From: Hyaloscypha bicolor E
Taxonomy: Eukaryota; Ascomycota; Leotiomycetes; Helotiales; Hyaloscyphaceae
Length of the DNA: 64,000 nucleotides
Direction: 5' to 3'
Assembly (NCBI RefSeq): GCF_002865645.1
Contig: NW_020194518.1
Span: 806,001-870,000 of the forward strand
Each line of letters opens with the position of its first letter. Within the stretch, counting starts at the first letter, position 1. This document shows positions 56,196 to 64,000 of this stretch, piece after piece. The notes beneath the pieces were generated by a model. It ran no database searches. It saw nothing but the letters and a program-made list of their open reading frames with translations, and was not told the origin of the DNA. The translations under genes and the position numbers were made by a program.

Positions 56196-58770
56196 TTATG
56201 GTTTATTGTTCTCCTTCTCACTCGTAGCGGTTTGAATGGTATCGGTGCCGGGCCCATCCCCCTCTCCAGGTTTGTCTTTTGTCAAATTTTCGCCTCCGTC
56301 TCCTCCTTCCCTTTCCAGTTCCTCTCTTCTCATTGCCTCGAGCTCTCGATTTAGGGTTGTAGTCAGCCGCTCAAGGACCCATTCTGCCTCTTCTTTGTTG
56401 CCCATCAAGGGACTTCGGTTTCCTACCCAACCTACATGAAGTCAATCTTCCTTGTTCCAGCCAAAATAGGGCATTGAAATCTTGTGAGTATCCAATGTCG
56501 GACAGCGCTCGCTTAAAAAGGGGGAGAAGAAAACCACTCACTCCACTTGACATTCTTATTCGGGTCCGCCAGGGCGGCCCCTAGTCCTTCACCATCAGGT
56601 TTCGGCTTCCTCAACGCGGCCCTATGCGTATCCGCAGAATTCTCGTCCTCCCCAATCAATTTCAAATACCACGCCCACTCATCAAACGTATACTTCCTCG
56701 GCGGACTACTATTCAAATGTTTTATCACCTTGCCAATCTCCTTGATCAATACCACGTGGTAATGCCTCTTGCCCTTCGGAATCTCGTCTCCATGTTCACC
56801 TTGCTTCTTCGCCCGAGCAGTCTCGGACTTCGCGTGGTCACCAACTACCCGTTGAGCCGCGGATTCAGGATCGTTCCTGAGATGATGGTCTCCCTCTTTA
56901 TCGTCCGACTCGGTTTCGTCTCCTCCCCTTCTGTTCGTTTCCCCAAGCATTCCCGGCGGTTGCTCCGAGATCTCGTCATCGAATAATCTGCCTCTGGTCA
57001 TCTTATTAGCTGATTCCTTCAGCGTGGCTTTAACACCCTGCTCTCCTGGCAACACAGTGAAGTTTCCAATCCAGAGCGTTACATCTCGAATCCCCTTCAC
57101 AATCGTATCTCCCATATTCGAGATCAAGATCGTGAGAGAGGGGATAGCGAGCAGGGACCAGAACACGAAGAACGGCTTCCCGGAGTTGGACTGTGGGTAG
57201 AAGTCTCCGTAGCCGATGGTGAGGAGGGAGGTATATGAGAAGTAGAGAGAGCCGAAGTATGACCATTTCTGTCCATACTCTGCTGCTTGAAAGATTGCAG
57301 CACCCGCAAACCAGAGCACAAACCATGTCGTGCCTGAGATAATCAAAGAAGTCCAGCGACGTTTCGTGTGTGCTTCTTCTTGGATTTTACGCATGAAGTC
57401 GAATTCTTGCCGGCGGCGTTCACGCTCGTTGAAAGTATCTGACAAGGTTTTCGTCGAAGATCTGGACATGGAGCCTTGGGTGGATGTTACGGGCCGGAGG
57501 ATATCGCTTTTGTCTGACTTTTCCATTTTCTTTAGCAGGCGGCGGCGCTCTTTTTCCACCATTCGGGCACCCATTTTTAATTTGCCTCGCTCTAGGACGA
57601 GGGAGCGGATGGAGCCGATTACGAGACCCAAAATTACTTGGAGAATTAGTTGAGAGTTTTGAGGATGGAAGGGGGGGGAGCGAACTGATTCCGCCAATGG
57701 CGAAGGGAAAGAGAAGGCCTCTTCCTAGATGGGTACTTGGCGAATAATCACCAATTCCTACGGTTAGGAGGGTGAAGTCTGCCCAATAGACAGTATCTAA
57801 GTATGCCCATCCTTCGATGTGGGAGAAAACCGCTGCTCCAGCTAAAAGGTAGACCAGGAAGCTGATAGTCTGGAGCATCAATGTCCGTTGGCTCATTGTC
57901 AGCTGGAACTCTTTGTCATAATGGCCTCGGAGGGCTCCATAGACAGTAACAAGCATTAAAGTAGCGACAAGGAAGTACAGCCCTGCTGAGAAGATAGCGT
58001 AGTAATAGGCTTGAGTGAAGGCATGGTCTGACGTCGGCTGAATGACAAGAGGCCCGCTGGTGCAAGCACATAGCCCGATCAGAGCGAACGAAGAAAGATA
58101 CCTATCTTGTGAGAAAGGTCTACTACGAGGTCAAGACAACTTACCATCCTACAATGGTGATGGGCTGAGCGATAATGAACCTTACTCTTCTAGCCATATT
58201 CAACAGTAAGAAGAGATTTGATATCAGAGCTAAGGCTAATTGGGCTGCGTTGATGCCGAGTAACCTACAAAAACGACCTCGTGGTTAATGCTTCTGTCTT
58301 GCAAACAGGTTGGAGGGCCGGAGGTCAAGTAAACCCACCATTTTGGATCCGGTATGGGAACTCCATTTTGTTCTGCTGCGCCAGGTGGTATGTATACCCT
58401 CCAGTGTACGACTAAAGCGCAGATGCTGAACGCGGAGGCCATGGGACCGAAAGTCCCTGCGATGAGTGGGAACGCCGTGCTGGCAAACCACCATCGACTG
58501 TGAGAAGCATATTGTCAGCAAAGCCCTCTTTGGAATTCATCTCATGCCTTCAACGTCGGTATGATAGATTCCCATAGCTCAGGGCCACATTGACTAGACC
58601 GTTGCCAAGCCCAGTGACAAGACACTATCTCCACTTCGTGTCAAATTAACTCACCTAGGCTCCAGGAACGCCTGCTCATCCTCTTCTTTCTCTTCTTTCT
58701 CATCCTTTGCTTGGTTCTCCACATCTTGTGCGTCGTTCGATATCGGCTCGTCGAGTCCGGGGTCGTTCAT
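56196..58770 (-). CDS. tok1: TOK-type outward-rectifying potassium channel
   Basis: Two-pore-domain K+ channel of the fungal TOK family, in the plasma membrane. Exons 58770-58655, 58497-58339, 58264-58145, 58101-57686, 57636-56542 and 56431-56196 give 713 residues. Seen: an acidic cytoplasmic N-terminus (KDEKEEKEEDEQ), several hydrophobic spans before the first pore, selectivity filter 1 TVGIGDY (about 245-251), a basic linker, filter 2 TIGYGDF (about 410-416), ISNMGDTIVKGIRDV, and a long charged C-terminal tail. Eight predicted spans with two pores is the TOK plan. The last intron replaces an early stop with the exon that codes WVGNRSPLMG and the acidic tail. Confidence 0.93.
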
Positions 58771-59333
58771 TCTAGCTAGTGTTCAGGTTGTAATGCTCTG
58801 GTAAATAGCAAGTGTGAGAAAGGCTTCAAGATTGGCCGGAATCATCCAACAATTCAAAATGAACAAAGGGAAGCAAGAATTGCTATTTCATGAAGTTATG
58901 ATAATTTCATCGGAATATGTTAAGTACATTCTTATTCACTTGAATCGCTGTTGGCTGCAATTTTCAACTAGTGACGTCGGTGGTAAGATTTCTTGGAAGG
59001 AGTGGGGATCTGCGCAGGGATCTTGCAGCTGTGGCTGAAGACCAAAATCCGGGGTACTGCCGATTCCTCAACCTCCTCAGCATGTGTTTAAAACGATCTG
59101 TCTTCGAGTAGGAGAATGATTCAAAGAGGCTCACGAATCCAAGAGCGATTGACAAAATAATTTAAAGTGTATTGTATACTCAGTGTTTCTAGTCCACTTC
59201 GTACCCCAATTCCATTGGGGAACCGGTCCCTTCTTGCAAGAATCTCAATTATTAGCGTATCTGAACTGTATTTTAAACGCTGCTGATAATCTCCTCAGAG
59301 ATCCTAATGCTGTTGATATTCTCCTCAAAGAGT
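58771..59333. other. Region between TOK channel start and rad4 end
   Basis: 563 bp between two - strand genes; expected to hold the channel promoter and rad4 3' end. Nothing else seen. Confidence 0.45.
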
Positions 59334-61836
59334 TCAGTCAATCAGAAAGCCCCCTCCACCATCATCAACGTACTCGTCAGTGTCCATACCACTATCATCG
59401 TCATCCTGCGGAACGACATCAGGCTCTTCGCCTTCAACTTCATATCCATCAACTCGCTCTTTGATTCTGAGACTGACCAAAAGCTGTTTCCACATTCTCA
59501 ATGCAGTATGTGACCGCATCTGCTCTTCTACTCGGGTCTGTTCATCGTGGAAACCGTCGATCACTGCTTCGACAGCTTCACGATACTCAGCGGCGACGAC
59601 TATTCCTTTCAAAACAGCGGTGCCATGTCGACCCCGAAATTCGAAGCCAGTAAGAGCATCCGAATAATCTATGCCCAATATGCGGGCTGCACGAGATGCT
59701 TCGTCATCTTGCAACAGTCAGAATATGCTGCAAATCGAGATAAGTTGCTTACCAGGTATGTGGACGCCACCTTTGGGAACCATGCTTGGGACGAAGATGT
59801 CCAGATTCCGGAACGAATTCTTCGGAACTCGACCATTGACTATTGGCGGCGACACATAAAGTTCTGTTTGTTCCTCGGTGTATAAGTTGGTGCCAGCACG
59901 CTCATCTTCCTCGTCCGCATTTCCTTCATCACCAGGTCTTGCTTTTGGAGCAACTGTTTTCACAGGCTGCTCATCCATCTTAACATCTCTCCCAAGTCGG
60001 TACCAAGCATCTGCACTCCTAGCAACTTTGACATCGCGTCTCCTGTAAACATTTTCCATTTTCTTACCACCTGGGGTCCCTAGATCCCGGCCAGCTGCCA
60101 CTCTACCGATTGCCTGCGTTCTGACCAAGACCTCATTCCGTCGCAGATGTCTTTCCAATGCGTAGGTAGGATGATCCTTGAAATCAGCAATATTCTTCGG
60201 CATCGGCTCCCTCGCTTCAGCTGTTGCCAGCTCAGTGTCCTCGATCTGGTCGGCATCACTCATCCACCCTCGAGCATAATTTCTCATAGTTCGCCTCCAC
60301 CACCTTCCTCCTCCCGGAGTAGACTCAACCCGGGTTTTTATCGTCTTTGCGTTGTAAGCTTTGGTGTATCTTTTGGTAACGTCTCGAGCACAGCCCTCTT
60401 CTTCAAAAGCAATAACGTATGACATGCTATTCTCGCAATCATTCGACGGCGGTTCGAAAGCCCGAGGCTTTGCAATGCTTTCAGTGACAAGAGGGTCAAC
60501 TGGGAACCATTTCTGATGAGCCTCATCGAAGACCTCTACCCAAAGGACGGGATACGGTGACTCGTGAATTACTTTTCGTTTTGGTTTTGGGGGGACGCGT
60601 GCAGGAGTGGAAATCTCAGGCATGAGATAAGCTGCAGCATTTGGATGGCCAAGTCGACGACGAGGGTTGAGAGGCAAGCCAGGTTTTGAAGATCCACTGG
60701 TATTACCAAATGGAGAGTCTGGACCTTGTATATCGACAGGCTCTCCCTCGTCACTGTTCTCTGATGAGATGGGCTTTGCCATTGGAGCGGCACTCCGAGG
60801 CATGGGTGGTCCGCCGGCATTGAATGATAATGGCTGCAGGGAGCATACTAGGCGGGTTTCAACCCCGGCACTGCGAAGAAGAGCACAATAGAGTTGTGCT
60901 CCAAGATCTCGGGAACCCTTCAGAGTCGTCGCAGCAACTCTGAAGCCGGACTTCTCAAACGAAGTTTCAGCGTCTTCAGGCAGCTGATACTGGAAAACGA
61001 GTCAGAATAGACAACATATCCTGGGTTACAACATGATTTCTTACATTTTGGACATCTTTCTCATCATCAGCCCAAAGTGCTCTACGGGTGCCTCGTGCCA
61101 TGATACTAAACTTCGTCCTCCACATCACTGATACTTGCTCAAGACCTCTTTTCAAAGACTCTGTTCTGCCAAACTGGGGTAGGTCAGACCTAGGCTTGAG
61201 AAAAGTCAACATTTTCTTATCCAGCAATGGTTTGAGAGATCTTTTGACTTCTTCGTCATTGCACCACGCATTTCGGCGGTCCAGATGGGCCAGGAGACAT
61301 AGGACATGCATCTTGTGAGCCTCCAGTCTGAGAACTTTCTCTGCTTTAGAAACGCCCTTCCGCCTAGGCGTAGCTTTTTGAAGTTGGGCGGTTGTTCTCG
61401 GTTTGAGAGTCAATTCCAGATCACCGCTCGGTTCATTGTCTTGTGGCAGGGTGTCAATGTCTACGCCCTCCCATTCAGGATCACTCTGACCAGACTCTGA
61501 ATCTGAGTCTCTGTACGCGGTTTGCTGGGCTTTAGGCAGAGACTCGAATTCACTGGCTTCCTCTCCATCCTGATTTCGTGCTTCGAGGACATCTTCAAAT
61601 TCCGCTTCCTCTTCATCGTCCTCGTCGTCTAGATCAGACGACTTGGCTGGCCCCACAGCGACGGAAGGAGCATTCCGCAGACCGGTTCTTCGCTTTTTCA
61701 ATGGCCTCTCGGGGATGTCCGATTGCGTGGGTAGTGCTTCAGCAAGCATCTGCTGATATACTTCTGGGACTGCATTCCGACCCGAAGATGTCTTGGCTTT
61801 TCCCTTCCCTCGGGTAGCGGCTTTCTTCCCAGCCAT
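59334..61836 (-). CDS. rad4: DNA-repair protein Rad4/XPC
   Basis: Damage-recognition factor of nucleotide excision repair, acting with Rad23. Exons 61836-61045, 60989-59753 and 59707-59334 give 800 residues. In order: an acidic N-terminus (DLDDEDDEEEAEFED), the inactive transglutaminase-like fold (HKMHVLCLLAHLDRRNAWCN, GAQLYCALLRSAGVETRLV, HQKWFPVDPL), then the beta-hairpin domains: BHD1 (KDHPTYALERHLRRNEVL), BHD2 (ARSADAWYRLGRDVK) and BHD3 (VPKNSFRNLDIFVPSMVPKG, then ASRAARILGIDYSDALTGFE). The acidic C-terminus ends GGGGFLID. Somewhat shorter than many fungal relatives, mainly in the disordered parts; no core piece seems missing. Confidence 0.93.
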
Positions 61837-63219
61837 GGCAATTGTGAACCGTCTCCGTCTCCTGGAGAGACAATGTCTGGCTAGACCTAAAACCGTCCCC
61901 GTAATTGTCTATTGTCGTCGGTGGTTCCCCTTTCCTCTTTGGCGGCAGGAAGGTGCATTGTTGCCTAAAACGGCTCTTTGAAAAGTCGATAAGAGTTCTC
62001 AATCACTGAGCTGATTGTATGGCTCAGTGGCATCATATATGGATGCCCTCATCCACAGATACTACAGGATATGAAAGTTGAGCGATGGTGACAATAAAGA
62101 AGCACTTCATGAAGTTCCCCTACTCGAATTATGACGCATCACGATCCGAAGCGAGAGGGAATAAATTCCACGTGATTAGAGATTTCGAAAACTTTCCAGT
62201 CCTTTGCTTGAAATGTAGTATTTTTTTTAGAAACTTATTAACGAATCCTACAAGGCTTCATCATCTGTTTGTGCTTGAGAATTCTATATTTGCGAAAAGT
62301 CTACGGCAAATTGAGCACGTGATATGTCATATGGTCCGAGGAGCCTCAAATGACCTACATTTAGGGGAGAAGTTGTACATCAAAATGCACCGAAATGCCT
62401 TCTTTAGTTCAGGAGTATTAGTACAAGTATAAAGTAAATAAGAATTGCCCTCAGGCCATCTTCAACTTATTATAAATTCAGGGAGGGTCCAGTTTTATCC
62501 TGAACTTGTCCCATACTGGCTCTATCCGTGGGAAGAGCCCAGATACGACGTCGGCAGTCAACCTTAGAGTAGGTCACCCCACAACCTCGCTTCTGCTCCA
62601 CTCTTCTAACAATGTCTCATCACTACCCCAGAGTTGCAGCCGCTGAGGAAGAACGTTTAAGGATGGCCATCACGTGGACATCGCAGAATGCATCATCTTA
62701 CCGTATGCCTACACACAGCTGGAATGACTTTCAATCAAACGTTTTCTCAGGTTGGAGTGTGCCATCAAAAGAGAAGGTTCTGCAGAACTCTCTAGATTTG
62801 ATCCTTTGAATTTGGAACTTCCAAATTGGAAGTGACACTTGTCACGTGAATACAGAGGCGCAGTCTGACAAAGTGCAGATTGTCCATTTTAGGTTCATGC
62901 TCCTCTGTGATCGCAAATAAGAACTGCCGACCGACTTTCCCAGCACCTGATTTGAATAATTCCATCTGCAGGAAGCGTACGCAAGTCTCACTGGCGGTCC
63001 CATCGGAGGCTACCTTACCCTGCTAAACATTGGGTTGAACGTATTCTTTGAAGACTGCCAAAAATATAGCGTCCGTTCTTATCCTCCTTAGAATGCCTGG
63101 TTTCCGCAGGTCGAGAAAGTTCATAATACAGATATCACTTCGACCTTGCCCGGGCTGCCAGAGACGAATTCCTTCCTATATGATTGCTTCCATCTTTATA
63201 GGATTCCGTTACTCTAGAG
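61837..63219. other. Upstream region of rad4, no gene seen
   Basis: About 1.4 kb. The frame at 62612-62809 (+) is short and matches nothing known to me. Contains the rad4 promoter and probably the 3' end of the gene at the right edge. Confidence 0.4.
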
Positions 63220-64000
63220 TTAAGTACATCTTTTGAGACCGATGACCCAGGTCATATAACCTGTGGGCCAAGTATGCTGCTCATGCCCACTCTTGACAGT
63301 CCAGCTATCACAAGAAGCTCCGCACTCCTTCATCAGAGCCTGAACCTCCTCCGAGCTTCGGGTCCGTAAGGACGAGATGATCCCATCGAAGACAAGAACA
63401 AAGGGTATTATTGGAATGATATATGTGAAGAAGAGATGGCCTGGCGATCTCCAGAAGTAGAACGGTGTGATGAGTAGCATGAGAATGCCCAAACCGAGCA
63501 TGGTAATAAGGGAGGAAATAGTTCGTTCTTGCAGTTCAAAGATCCTGTAGAACATTAGCACTCTGGGAGGGGAATGGCAGAGGAGATCATGCCCAAATCC
63601 ATCAGCTGTCTCGAGGGTATTTTTTAGAATGTCCATTCCAAGCTTGTCGTCGAAATGATGGAACGCCAAGTTGTACAGCCTGAAGATCTTCTTGCCATCT
63701 TTGCCATTGAGACTTGCAGGTGCATTCGCAGCATCCACTGGCTCCGACACATAGCTCAGATTCTCGCTGCGCTTGGATGCCTCCGTCCAATCTGGGATAT
63801 GTGGATGCAAATCGGTCAAGACGAACTTGACGCTACCAGTTGCTTCCGCCAGAATTCGAGGAGATCGCGGCGTGAGGCCATTGGTATTCGTAGATGTTGG
63901 ATGAGGCGAGCTGGGTATACGAGAATCGAGTTGTGCATTCAGATCTTTCTCGATGAATGGGGTTGGACCTCCTGCGCCGGCACAGAAGTCCACATATGTA
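63220..64000 (-). CDS. Methyltransferase-like membrane protein, 5' end beyond the window
   Basis: Partial gene; coding 64000-63593 and 63544-63220. The frame is open at the right edge, so the N-terminus is missing. Seen: DFCAGAGGPTPFIE, like the glycine-rich motif I of SAM-dependent methyltransferases; FVLTDLHPHIPDW, where the acidic residue ending a second strand would sit; FRLYNLAFHHFDDKL; then LETADGFGIFELQERT and two or three strongly hydrophobic segments (MLGLGILMLLITPFYFW, FTYIIPIIPFVLVF), and a soluble tail. A 48-nt GC-AG intron joins DGFG to IFEL; unspliced it would add 16 residues without a stop. Family members are, to my knowledge, uncharacterised fungal proteins. Function is not assigned. 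Confidence 0.72.
   Translation of the reverse strand, partial: TYVDFCAGAGGPTPFIEKDLNAQLDSRIPSSPHPTSTNTNGLTPRSPRILAEATGSVKFVLTDLHPHIPDWTEASKRSENLSYVSEPVDAANAPASLNGKDGKKIFRLYNLAFHHFDDKLGMDILKNTLETADGFGHDLLCHSPPRVLMFYRIFELQERTISSLITMLGLGILMLLITPFYFWRSPGHLFFTYIIPIIPFVLVFDGIISSLRTRSSEEVQALMKECGASCDSWTVKSGHEQHTWPTGYMTWVIGLKRCT

Noticed and set aside
1..64000. A secondary-metabolite, CRISPR or other multi-gene system
   Set aside because: Neighbouring genes belong to unrelated housekeeping pathways; no polyketide synthase, peptide synthetase, repeat-spacer array or shared domain theme was seen.

Overview
This is a 64 kb piece of nuclear DNA from a filamentous ascomycete (Pezizomycotina; Leotiomycetes-like, with the class held only loosely). 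The evidence is genes split by many short introns (mostly about 48-70 nt) with GT..CTAAC/CTGAC..AG signals, fungus-specific proteins (Tco89, Icp55, TOK-type K+ channel, fungal Ubc8, AP-1 factor with two cysteine-rich domains) and an AT-rich, RIP-like block at the left edge (about 1-1015) that switches abruptly to normal composition. I rebuilt 25 protein genes, one cut by the right edge. Exons were set by eye from splice signals, reading phase and family conservation; every complete model closes in frame.

Layout, left to right: AT-rich relic; HOS2-type histone deacetylase (+); GNAT acetyltransferase (+); PEP carboxykinase (+) behind a 2 kb upstream region; a 2.4 kb stretch with diverged repeats; TORC1 subunit Tco89 (+); PAN2 deadenylase (-) divergent from an MFSD5-like MFS protein (+); Ubc8-type E2 (-) divergent from panB (+); atg12 and icp55 (-); dbf4 (+); a 3 kb gene-poor interval; STK32/YANK-like kinase (+); a 2.1 kb gene-poor interval; cytochrome b5 (-), actin-capping alpha (-), branched-chain ketoacid dehydrogenase E1-beta (-); membrane GH5 exo-glucanase (+); hormone-sensitive-lipase-like hydrolase (-) divergent from tsr2 (+); BSD-domain protein (-) divergent from yap1/AP-1 (+); RING-H2 protein (-) divergent from a disordered protein with a PUA/ASCH-like C-terminus (+); TOK K+ channel (-); Rad4/XPC (-); and a partial methyltransferase-like membrane protein (-).

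Most genes are conserved housekeeping or regulatory genes: chromatin and replication (hos2, dbf4, rad4), mRNA decay (pan2), TOR and autophagy (tco89, atg12), central metabolism (pck1, panB, E1-beta), cytoskeleton (cap1) and oxidative stress (yap1). There is no sign of a co-functional cluster, secondary-metabolite cluster, RNA gene or CRISPR array.

The most unusual signal is in splicing. The ubc8 gene restores the family sequence only if it contains micro-exons of 8, 3 and 1 nucleotides. The lipase-like gene restores its conserved APRYRLAP segment only through a nested intron (a [D1,2] stwintron: an internal intron splitting the G and U of the outer donor). Two further introns use GC-AG borders. 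These are precise predictions that cDNA could confirm or refute.
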